In this document: positions 1-6,328 of the stretch, piece by piece
Position numbering within the stretch: position 1 is the first letter of the stretch
Layout of the letters: each line of letters starts with the position of its first letter
From: DASQDN01 sp035630195
GTDB taxonomy: Bacteria > Acidobacteriota > Terriglobia > Bryobacterales > Bryobacteraceae
Direction: 5' to 3'
NCBI GenBank assembly: GCA_035630195.1
Contig: DASQLD010000229.1
Location: 1-6,453, forward strand
DNA: 6,453 nucleotides
Translations under genes and position numbers: made by a program
The notes under the pieces: model-generated
Database searches by the model: none
The model's input: the letters and a program-made list of their open reading frames with translations, nothing else
What the model was told of the DNA's origin: nothing

Positions 1-2067
1 CCCGAGAGTGACCGTGAGATTGCGATTAACACGCCAGGTGTCCTGCCCATACCAGGCATAGTAAGGGCTCATCAAAGCATAGGTGTCGTTGGTATCGACA
101 AACATCTCATTCGGCATACCGAGAGCAAAGGCCGCCCAATCCAAACCAACAGAAGCGGCAGGTGTAAAACCATCCTCCTCTTTCCGCACGAAGAGATTCG
201 AGAAGGAAAAGCTTCCCGAGGTAAAGCCGCCGTTCTGAAGCTGAGTGCGAAAATGCTGCCGGAAATCAATACCGGCTCGTAGTGTATGAGCGCCCCGTAT
301 GTGAGTACCGTTGAACCTGAACCCCTGTTGCCGGCCTTTAGGACCAGGGTCGACAGGAGTGCTCATGATCATATCGGTGCTGCCCCAAAACGGCATGTTG
401 GGGAAGATGACTCGCGGCATCACACAACTATCTGCACATTTGGCATCCATGTAGGCGGGCAGACCGACGTCACTTGGCTTGTATTTCCGCGTACCGAGGC
501 GCTGGTTCTGCATGAGGAAGGCATTGGTGTCCACCGTGACGTTCAGGATAGTTGTGGGACTGACTGCATAGGTCCAATCCGCAGCTACCGTGTATGCGGG
601 ACGCTTCTCATCCCAGTTCATCAGGCCGGGCTCGGTGTTGTAGGTAAAGTCCTGGGCGCCTTCCAAAAAGCTGCTCCTCAGCCAGCGAAAGAAGAAACGA
701 TGTTTGTCGCTTGCCTGGTAGTCAATGCGGTTGTTGAAGGATCGATAGTCTACGGTGTTCGGCATCCCAGAGGCAACGAAGTTATTGACAGGGTCGCGAT
801 TGGCGGCAACCGGGGTATTCGGCAACGGCATTCGCTGCGTGTAGAAGTTATAGATCGGATTGTCGAAGCGGTCACGCGGAATAATGTTGCCCGGGAACGG
901 GTCGCGCACCCAGTGACCCGGACGCGCCGGATCGGGTCTTGTAGTCAGCGGGTCGTAGATCTGATAGCGGACCGGATCAACGGCAAGTAGCTGCGAGAAA
1001 TCGCCGTTTCGCATTGCCTCAGTGGGAACCGTGTAATTCAACTCACTTGGTCTTGCGGATTGGCGATTTTTAAGCTCGGAGAAGCCGAAAAAGAAGAACA
1101 CTCGATTGCGAAGATCGAGGACTTTCGGGATGTAGATAGGGCCGCTGACGGTAGCATGGTAGTTCCGCGTCTGCCCGGGAGGAAGCAACGGCTGATCTTC
1201 GAGCTGCTCGGCCGCCGCGTTGTTCCCGGCAGCTCTTAACGCTGCCACCTGCTGACCGCGCGACTGCTTGACAAAGAAAGGCGCTGCATTCCACTTCTGG
1301 TTGAAATATTGATACGTCCCCGTCCCATGGAAGTCGTTTGCTCCCGATTTGCTCGACATCGAAATGTTGAGGCCAGTGGAGTGTCCGAAGGAAGCATCGA
1401 AATTCGAGGTTTCAATCTTGAATTCGTCAATGGTGTCGGGACTTGGCATAACGGAGACGCGACGGTCTGTGCCATTTGTGGATGCGCCATCGATGGACCA
1501 TTCGTTGCCACCGACGCCACCGGCCTGGTTGTACCCGGACCCACCGCCGACTTGTCCCTGCACCAGGAATTGCGTCGTTCCGGGGACCTGAACGCCTGGC
1601 GCAATACGGCTTAGCATCATTACATTGTTGCCGAGCACTGGAAGATCCATGACCTCGCGATGTGACATCGTTCGCCCAGTGGTGACGCTACTGGTATCGA
1701 TCATCGGCGCCTCGGCCGATACGGTGACTGACTCAGTGACCCCGCCGATCTCGAGTTGCATGTTGATCTGGAGTTGCTCGGCCAAGGCTAGCGTTATACC
1801 CGAGCGTATGGATTTCTTGAAGCCGCTATTCTCAACCGTGACGCTGTAGCTGCCTGGCAACAACAAGGGAGCTTCATAATAGCCGCTGGAATTGGTCGTC
1901 AGGCGCGTAGAAGTTCCAGTACCAGTATTGGCAACTGTAACGGTCGCGCCGGAAACGGCAGCGCCTTGCGAATCGGTGACTGTTCCGGAAATATTGCCCC
2001 TGGTATCTTGAGCAGAAACAAGAAACGCGTTGATGGCCCAGACAACGATACAGACGAGATATCGCAC
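1..2067 (-). CDS. Oar-like TonB-dependent receptor with N-terminal carboxypeptidase-regulatory domain (3' end beyond window)
   Basis: The minus strand reads without a stop from a GTG at 2067 to position 1 (689 codons). Residues 1-19 form a signal peptide (VRYLVCIVVW start, cleavage likely after VSA). Residues 22-107 form a CarboxypepD_reg-like beta-sandwich, with GTVTDSQGAAVSGATV, then SSGYYEAPLLLPGSY. A VTVSAEAP linker follows at 114-121. Residues 125-250 form the plug, with DLPVLGNN (141-148), NEWSIDGAS (188-196), DTIDEFKIETSNFDA (211-225) and KSGANDFHG (240-248), the hallmark series of Oar-type receptors. The rest is beta-barrel. Family members usually run to about 1000-1150 residues, so roughly a third is missing at the left edge. 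I see no clear TonB box. The GTG start is chosen because an AGGAGGT lies just ahead of it, the signal peptide begins there, and the frame has no ATG or GTG upstream before a stop. Role: TonB-powered uptake across the outer membrane. The ligand is unknown. Confidence 0.93.
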   Translation of the reverse strand, partial: MRYLVCIVVWAINAFLVSAQDTRGNISGTVTDSQGAAVSGATVTVANTGTGTSTRLTTNSSGYYEAPLLLPGSYSVTVENSGFKKSIRSGITLALAEQLQINMQLEIGGVTESVTVSAEAPMIDTSSVTTGRTMSHREVMDLPVLGNNVMMLSRIAPGVQVPGTTQFLVQGQVGGGSGYNQAGGVGGNEWSIDGASTNGTDRRVSVMPSPDTIDEFKIETSNFDASFGHSTGLNISMSSKSGANDFHGTGTYQYFNQKWNAAPFFVKQSRGQQVAALRAAGNNAAAEQLEDQPLLPPGQTRNYHATVSGPIYIPKVLDLRNRVFFFFGFSELKNRQSARPSELNYTVPTEAMRNGDFSQLLAVDPVRYQIYDPLTTRPDPARPGHWVRDPFPGNIIPRDRFDNPIYNFYTQRMPLPNTPVAANRDPVNNFVASGMPNTVDYRSFNNRIDYQASDKHRFFFRWLRSSFLEGAQDFTYNTEPGLMNWDEKRPAYTVAADWTYAVSPTTILNVTVDTNAFLMQNQRLGTRKYKPSDVGLPAYMDAKCADSCVMPRVIFPNMPFWGSTDMIMSTPVDPGPKGRQQGFRFNGTHIRGAHTLRAGIDFRQHFRTQLQNGGFTSGSFSFSNLFVRKEEDGFTPAASVGLDWAAFALGMPNEMFVDTNDTYALMSPYYAWYGQDTWRVNRNLTVTLG

Positions 2068-2070
2068 AGA

Positions 2071-2077
2071 ACCTCCT
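2071..2077 (-). promoter_or_regulatory. Shine-Dalgarno AGGAGGT of the TonB-dependent receptor
   Basis: The minus strand reads AGGAGGT-TCT-GTG. This is a full match to the anti-Shine-Dalgarno complement, but only three bases separate it from the GTG start, shorter than the usual 5-9. No other start codon sits at a better distance, and the signal peptide begins exactly at this GTG. The site therefore decides the start. Confidence 0.75.
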
Positions 2078-2104
2078 GAATTCCAATCCCTTAGCTGTCG
2101 TAAA

Positions 2105-2133
2105 TCTATATAACAATTCGGGAGTTCACGCAA
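2105..2133 (-). promoter_or_regulatory. Possible sigma-70-type promoter for the TonB-dependent receptor
   Basis: On the minus strand TTGCGT (2133-2128) and TATAGA (2110-2105) are separated by 17 bases inside an AT-rich patch (TTATATAGATTTA). Matches are 3/6 and 4/6, so the call rests mostly on spacing, AT content and position. It would give a leader of about 30 nt before the GTG at 2067. Confidence 0.3.
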
Positions 2134-2185
2134 CCACTAAACGCCCCACAGACTTTGGGCGTACTCAGATCTGGTTCCGACACTC

Positions 2186-2191
2186 TATAAT
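2186..2191 (+). promoter_or_regulatory. Consensus -10 box TATAAT ahead of the small hypothetical gene
   Basis: A perfect TATAAT ends ten bases before the ATG at 2202. It overlaps an in-frame ATG at 2190, which makes that upstream ATG an unlikely start. Transcription would begin around 2197-2199, giving an almost leaderless message. That agrees with the lack of a Shine-Dalgarno sequence. I see no good -35 hexamer at 16-18 bases upstream, so activator dependence or a chance match remains possible. Confidence 0.45.
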
Positions 2192-2201
2192 GTGCGGATA
2201 C

Positions 2202-2486
2202 ATGTCTGACTGGGTTTTTGCGCAAACAGACCCGAAGCAGCAGCTTGCGCGACTGCATCACTTCTCGATGAAGAAGCATCAGGATGGCCGGGAAGTTGAG
2301 TTCATAATAACGATACGTGAATATCTGACGCCGCCAGATCCGAGTATGATGTTCTTCGCATTTGCGGACAAAGAGACGAATCAAAAAGTTTCAGCCTATA
2401 CTCCGTCAGGCTGGGGTGACACGCTACTTGCGGCTCTCTCCCAATGTGTGGGAGCCATCGAGCGATTCCCGTACCAAGGCGACTGA
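2202..2486 (+). CDS. Small cytosolic protein of unknown function, 94 residues
   Basis: The frame encodes 94 residues starting MSDWVFAQTDPKQQLARL. There is no signal peptide or membrane segment, so it is probably cytosolic. Aromatic and charged residues are spread evenly: EVEFIITIREY in the middle (strand-like), then MMFFAFADKETNQK, then SGWGDTLLAALSQCVGAIERFPYQ at the end, which looks like a helix closed by a short aromatic tail. This composition reads as a real folded protein, not a shadow frame, and no longer frame competes on the opposite strand. An ATG at 2190 would add four residues (MCGY), but it lies inside the -10-like TATAAT, so I prefer 2202. The gene stands alone: divergent from the receptor and tail to tail with the cytochrome gene, 88 bases apart. 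I do not recognise a named family and assign no function. Confidence 0.72.
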   Translation: MSDWVFAQTDPKQQLARLHHFSMKKHQDGREVEFIITIREYLTPPDPSMMFFAFADKETNQKVSAYTPSGWGDTLLAALSQCVGAIERFPYQGD

Positions 2487-2574
2487 GTTCATCACGCCGG
2501 TAGAACATCACTGCTGCTCAGTCCGATGATGAATCTATCGAATTGTGCCAACCGCGTCACACCACTCTCGCGAT

Positions 2575-3378
2575 CTATTTGCCGGGGCTCGCGCCAAAAC
2601 AGATCGCGAGCTCTCGCCGATCTGCTGGATTCAGATCACCAAGCGGAAACGTTACGGTCTCACCAGGAAACAGCCCGGCGACTGCGAGAGTTTCTTTTGC
2701 CAGTGGCGCATTTAGCAGCGACGCCGCCAAGCCTGTGCTTGCAGTCATACCGTTGCCCATCTTTTTCTCCCTGCCTTCCAACTTGTGAGGAATTCCCGCG
2801 TCGTCATCAACCGACACCAAGAACGTCCTATCGGTTTGGGGCTCGGGCGACCAAGTTAGTTGCATCTCACCGTTGTGCGTGGCGACATTGCAAGTTAATG
2901 TCAGCCGATATACGGGAGGATCATCATTATCTTTTTCCTGCGTCTTGTCCTTCTTACGCGGCAGCACTTCGCGAATGATGCTTGCAGTGAAGATTGGCGC
3001 TTTCGAGCCGGCCGCATGGCTGCGGATTATGGTCCAATCTTGGGCCCGCTCTGCTTGAGCAGCAGTTGCCGATGTCCATGCATCGCGAGTTGCGGAGTCC
3101 GGAATGCCCAAGCCTGCTGCGCCCATGGCGCCGTTTCGCAACTTGCTGAGCAACATCGCAGCCAAGGCTCGATTGGGCTGGGCCGCATCGTAGTTCTCCA
3201 GGGACAAGCCTCCATTCTTCGCCGCATCTGTATGGCATACGGCGCAGTATTTCCGCACCAACGCATTCTGCTGTGCAGGCTGCATGATTTCGGCAGGGAA
3301 CGCCGAAGTCGAGAGGGCGGTTATGAATGCCACCAGCACAACGATTCGATCGTCACGTGTGTTGTGAAAAATTTGCAC
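2575..3378 (-). CDS. Exported monohaem c-type cytochrome with unrecognised C-terminal domain
   Basis: The product has 267 residues from the GTG at 3378. A hydrophobic stretch (IVVLVAFITALSTSAFPA, 12-29) behind a charged start is a signal peptide, with cleavage likely after Ala29. The haem site is C45-A-V-C48-H49, followed by KNGGLSLENYDAA. This pattern resembles the Planctomycete-type cytochrome domain (PSCyt1). Met85 in KLRNGAMGAAG sits where the family has its MPP or MP axial ligand. A basic/acidic linker (RKKDKTQEKDNDD, 141-153) leads to a beta-rich domain (156-267) containing QLTWSPEP, KKMGNGM and LFPGETVTFPLGDL, with Cys163 and Cys260 as a possible disulfide. I cannot name this domain. 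The start is uncertain: TTG at 3399 lies 15 bases from an AAGGAG (3420-3415), and the open frame extends to TTG 3495. Divergent from the quinoprotein gene, it is a plausible electron acceptor for it (inference). Confidence 0.82.
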   Translation of the reverse strand: MQIFHNTRDDRIVVLVAFITALSTSAFPAEIMQPAQQNALVRKYCAVCHTDAAKNGGLSLENYDAAQPNRALAAMLLSKLRNGAMGAAGLGIPDSATRDAWTSATAAQAERAQDWTIIRSHAAGSKAPIFTASIIREVLPRKKDKTQEKDNDDPPVYRLTLTCNVATHNGEMQLTWSPEPQTDRTFLVSVDDDAGIPHKLEGREKKMGNGMTASTGLAASLLNAPLAKETLAVAGLFPGETVTFPLGDLNPADRRELAICFGASPGK

Positions 3379-3440
3379 TTGTGTTCCAGGAAACCTCAAG
3401 TCTAGCGGAGTTGGCTCCTTAAAACATCTAGGGTTCCAGA

Positions 3441-3469
3441 TCGACACCGGTTGATGCTCTGGATAGAAT
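3441..3469 (+). promoter_or_regulatory. Sigma-70-type promoter of the quinohaemoprotein gene
   Basis: TCGACA (3441-3446, 5/6 match) and TAGAAT (3464-3469, 5/6 match) are separated by exactly 17 bases. Predicted transcription starts near 3476. This would leave only about seven leader bases before an ATG at 3483, but a normal leader of about 58 nt before the GTG at 3534, which favours the latter as the translation start. The promoter lies in the gap shared with the divergent cytochrome gene. Confidence 0.55.
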
Positions 3470-3533
3470 AGGCTTCGCAAAGATGTTGATTCCAAGCTGG
3501 CACAAACTTAAGATCCGGAATACTGGACATTTG

Positions 3534-5930
3534 GTGAAGCTGATATTGACTCTCGCCTGCGTCGCTTTAATGAATGCAGCGACTTTACCTGATGCCGCCG
3601 GCAAAGCGGAGACAGTCAAATTGTGCGGCCGATGCCACTCACTGGATATGGCAACTTCGTTACGTCAAGGCCAGGCAGGGTGGACGGAAACAATTTCAAA
3701 AATGGTCAACCTTGGTGCTCAGGGCAGTGAACAAGACCTACACACCGTCCTGACTTATCTGGCGAAGTTCTACGGACCGGTTGATGGCGCCTTGGGGCCG
3801 GGATCCACAGAGCGGACGCAGACGGCGGTTCCAGTCACCACTGCCGGCGTCGGGGCGCTTTCTCCACGAGTCGCAAACACTGCATCGCGCCTGCCGAAGC
3901 ATGGCGATGCAGCACAGATTGCGGAGCACACTGGCAAAGGCGTTCCCGCCGATGTTGCAAGGGAGTGGCCCACCTACGGTCACGATGCCGGAGCGATGAG
4001 ATTCTCTCCGTTGACGCAGATCACGCCTCACAACGTCGGCCGGCTGAAGCTGGCGTGGGTCTATCACATGAGGCCTCCAGGGTTCACGAGTACGCCAGGA
4101 GGACGGGGGCCGGCGGTGATGGAGGGACGTCCACCGGGTGGAGGCCGCCCCGTCGGAGATGAACCCGAACCATCGCCAGCCACTGTCAGACCGGGCGGCG
4201 GACGCTCGCAATTTGGTTCAGGATTCCGTCCGAGCCAAGTTACACCGCTAGTGATTCGCGGGATCATGTATGTCACAACACCCTATTCACGCGTCGCGGC
4301 TATTGATCCAGTCGACGGAGAGGAATTGTGGTCCTGGCAGCTACCCTCCGGGAACCCCTCTACGCGCGGACTCGAGTACTGGCCCGGGGATGGCAAAGTT
4401 CCAGCGCAGTTGGTCTTCGGATCGAGCGACGGAAAGCTTTACTCTCTCGATGCAAAGACCGGGAGACCCAACTCCGCGTTTGGAGATAACGGCGTAGTGA
4501 ATTTGAATACCGAAGGGGTTATGCGCGGGCTGCCGGGCCGCAACGCGATGACCTCGCCTCCCATCGTCTACAAGAACTTGGTGATCACTGGGGGCACAAC
4601 CCAGGAGAACCCCCCGTTGGGACCCGCAGGCGATGTGCGCGCGTGGGACATGCGGACCGGCAAGCTCGTGTGGACGTTCCGCTCAGTCCCTCAGCCTGGC
4701 GAAAAGTACAACGATACATGGGCCAAAGAGAGTTGGAAGAACCGATCGGGCGTCAATGTATGGGGATTCCTCACTGTGGATGAGAAGCGCGGAATCGTAT
4801 ACATGCCTTTCGGAGCACCATCCGTCGACCAGTATGGTGGGGACCGCGCAGGTGACAATCTTTTCAGTTCCAGCCTGGTAGCAGCGGATGCGAGCACCGG
4901 TAAATATCTCTGGCACTTTCAACTTGTTCATCACGATATCTGGGATGCCGATCTTACGGGCGCGCCGGCCTTGGTCGACGTGAAGCAGGGAGGCAAAACG
5001 ATTCCAGCCGTAGTCGCAATGAACAAAGGCGGATTGGTATTTCTACTCGATCGCGTAACGGGTAAACCTATCTACGGGGTTGAGGAGCGTCCTGTGCCGG
5101 CGAGTGAAGTGCCACTCGAGCGCGCGTCAAAGACGCAGCCGTTCCCTTTGAAACCACCGCCGCTCGCGCGCATGTCCTTCAGCAAGGACGAGGTGGCGAC
5201 GGTCACGCCCGAATTAGAGTCCGCCTGCAAAAAACTACTCGAGGGCATGATGGTGGGTGGTCCATATCTGCCACCGGCTTACAACCGTCTACGAGTGCAG
5301 TTTCCGGGAAATCATGGAGGAGTGAACTGGGGCGGAACGTCATTCGATCCAAAGCTTGGCTTTCTGTTCGCCAATGTCAACGAGTTAGGGCAGGTATCCG
5401 GCCTCCGCGATCACGATCTGACGAAAGGGCCTGCACTGGCAAATGGACAAGGGAATCGAGTGGATCCGGCGGGTCCCTACGAAGGTGTGCCTGGTGGTGG
5501 GCGATTCAGCATTCGAGGGGTTGGCACGCAGCAGCTTCCGTGCCAGGAACCACCATGGGGACAACTTGTAGCAGTCAACGTGAACACCGGTCAAATCGCC
5601 TGGAGGACGCCGCTGGGTGTAACTGACAACCTACCTGAGGGGAAGAACAAAACAGGGCGTCCGGGAAATGGTGGCACAATCGCTACCGCGGGCGGTGTCG
5701 TGTTTGTGGGCGCAACCGATGATGCCCGTCTCCGCGCGTTCGATTCCAGAACAGGCAAAGAACTGTGGACAGTCAGACTGACGGGCGCCGCGGAGGCCAC
5801 TCCGATGACGTACCAGGCGAGAGACGGCAAACAGTACGTGGTCATCAGTGCCACTGGCGGCGGATTTTTCGGAAATCCGGTTACTGACGACAGCATCCTG
5901 GCTTTCGCGCTGGAGGAGGCTCCGAAATAG
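3534..5930 (+). CDS. Periplasmic quinohaemoprotein: N-terminal cytochrome c plus PQQ-dependent dehydrogenase beta-propeller (glucose-dehydrogenase fold)
   Basis: The product has 798 residues. Residues 1-16 (MKLILTLACVALMNAA) are a signal peptide. A small cytochrome c domain spans about 24-82, with haem site C31-G-R-C34-H35 and Met57 as likely axial ligand. A linker (83-144) leads to the PQQ propeller from WPTYGHD (145-151) to the end. Tryptophan-docking repeats of the form D-x-x-T-G-K-x-x-W recur near 258, 372, 452, 506, 682 and 737. In membrane-glucose-dehydrogenase (Gcd) terms, HHDIWDAD (466-473) holds the catalytic Asp468, MNKGG (496-500) the PQQ-contacting Lys498, and VNWGGTSFDP (597-606) the conserved signature. 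The E. coli His262 position is Tyr251 (TTPYSRV). The five-helix membrane anchor of Gcd is absent. Residues 180-232 are a Gly/Pro-rich insert. Cys564 and Cys670 could form a disulfide. There is no vicinal Cys-Cys as in methanol dehydrogenase. Substrate unknown. GTG 3534 is preferred over ATG 3483 because of the signal peptide and promoter position. Confidence 0.9.
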   Translation: MKLILTLACVALMNAATLPDAAGKAETVKLCGRCHSLDMATSLRQGQAGWTETISKMVNLGAQGSEQDLHTVLTYLAKFYGPVDGALGPGSTERTQTAVPVTTAGVGALSPRVANTASRLPKHGDAAQIAEHTGKGVPADVAREWPTYGHDAGAMRFSPLTQITPHNVGRLKLAWVYHMRPPGFTSTPGGRGPAVMEGRPPGGGRPVGDEPEPSPATVRPGGGRSQFGSGFRPSQVTPLVIRGIMYVTTPYSRVAAIDPVDGEELWSWQLPSGNPSTRGLEYWPGDGKVPAQLVFGSSDGKLYSLDAKTGRPNSAFGDNGVVNLNTEGVMRGLPGRNAMTSPPIVYKNLVITGGTTQENPPLGPAGDVRAWDMRTGKLVWTFRSVPQPGEKYNDTWAKESWKNRSGVNVWGFLTVDEKRGIVYMPFGAPSVDQYGGDRAGDNLFSSSLVAADASTGKYLWHFQLVHHDIWDADLTGAPALVDVKQGGKTIPAVVAMNKGGLVFLLDRVTGKPIYGVEERPVPASEVPLERASKTQPFPLKPPPLARMSFSKDEVATVTPELESACKKLLEGMMVGGPYLPPAYNRLRVQFPGNHGGVNWGGTSFDPKLGFLFANVNELGQVSGLRDHDLTKGPALANGQGNRVDPAGPYEGVPGGGRFSIRGVGTQQLPCQEPPWGQLVAVNVNTGQIAWRTPLGVTDNLPEGKNKTGRPGNGGTIATAGGVVFVGATDDARLRAFDSRTGKELWTVRLTGAAEATPMTYQARDGKQYVVISATGGGFFGNPVTDDSILAFALEEAPK

Positions 5931-5940
5931 TCATCCTCGT

Positions 5941-5992
5941 CGACGCTCAACCCGTAGTGTCCGCGGCAGAGCTGCCCGTCCATCAAGCGTCG
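5941..5992. repeat. Nested inverted repeat just downstream of the quinohaemoprotein stop codon
   Basis: CGACGCT (5941-5947) pairs with AGCGTCG (5986-5992). Between them GGCAG (5965-5969) pairs with CTGCC (5972-5976). The structure begins ten bases after the TAG, where a transcript end would be expected. No run of T follows the right arm, so a canonical intrinsic terminator is not supported. It could still be a 3' stabilising stem or a chance match. Confidence 0.3.
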
Positions 5993-6089
5993 CGGTATAC
6001 CGCCTGCTCAAAGTCACTCAGGAGTCCGAGCGCTTCCCTATCGCAGAACGAAAGGTACTGCATCATGAGAACACAGCAACGAAGGCGCT

Positions 6090-6103
6090 TTGGATCGATC
6101 CAA
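6090..6103. repeat. 14-base perfect palindrome TTGGATCGATCCAA
   Basis: The sequence equals its own reverse complement over all 14 bases. It lies in the gene-poor right part of the window. Such a dyad could be an operator half-site pair, but there is no clear promoter next to it and a palindrome of this length is not very rare by chance over several kilobases. Confidence 0.35.
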
Positions 6104-6182
6104 TAGAAGGTGTTGGAGATCCCGCCCAAGAGAGGCTTCCTGCCGATCGGCCGCCGGGATACGAAACCGTTTGATCAGGAAA

Positions 6183-6318
6183 CTCAGGCCCACCTTTCCG
6201 TATGGCCTGGCTGGAGATCGACATCAGATGACGTCTCAGGCTGGAAGCTCTTCATCTTACCGGCGCTCAGATCACGGATACGATTCTTCATCATGCTTTC
6301 GACAGTCGTGGGCCTGAG
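6183..6318. repeat. 11-base inverted repeat pair bounding 136 bases
   Basis: CTCAGGCCCAC at 6183-6193 has its exact reverse complement GTGGGCCTGAG at 6308-6318. The enclosed piece has no convincing gene. The arrangement would fit the ends of a tiny non-autonomous element, but I see no target-site duplication in the bases outside the arms (GGAAA on the left, GATAT on the right), so the repeat itself is certain and its meaning is not. Confidence 0.3.
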
Positions 6319-6328
6319 GATATGCACA

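Larger units (their letters stand above)
5931..6328. other. Non-coding or unassigned stretch after the quinohaemoprotein gene
   Basis: I find no complete gene that I can support here. On the plus strand an ATG at 6065 opens a frame that stops after 13 codons (TAG 6104-6106); the same frame then stays open to the right edge without a good start or Shine-Dalgarno. Its translation is rich in Arg and hydrophobic residues and matches no family I know. A 36-codon minus-strand frame at 6184-6294 is equally anonymous. The stretch contains three inverted-repeat structures, listed separately, and no hairpin with a T tract. Confidence 0.5.

Noticed and set aside
286..990. Plus-strand open frame of 234 codons
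   Set aside because: It lies opposite the TonB receptor gene, whose minus-strand translation shows clear family motifs through the same bases. The plus-strand product has no recognisable domain.
1236..1604. Minus-strand and plus-strand frames of 100-120 codons inside the receptor
   Set aside because: They are out of frame with the receptor reading, which is continuous and motif-bearing here. Their Arg/Ser-rich products are typical of shadow frames.
2526..2978. Plus-strand frame of 150 codons overlapping the cytochrome gene
   Set aside because: The minus-strand cytochrome has a signal peptide, CxxCH and a continuous C-terminal domain. The plus frame is low-quality and Arg/Ser-rich.
3738..4211. 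Minus-strand frame of 157 codons opposite the quinohaemoprotein
   Set aside because: The plus-strand frame holds the propeller start WPTYGHD and the linker. The opposite frame is Arg/Trp/Ser-rich without motifs.
5848..6174. Plus-strand frame of 108 codons overlapping the end of the quinohaemoprotein
   Set aside because: Its first part is the shifted frame of the enzyme's C-terminus, there is no ribosome site, and the tail matches no family I know.
6184..6294. Minus-strand 36-codon frame starting MMKNRIRDLSAGK
   Set aside because: Too short, with no Shine-Dalgarno and no neighbour that supports it. It could be real but I have no positive evidence.
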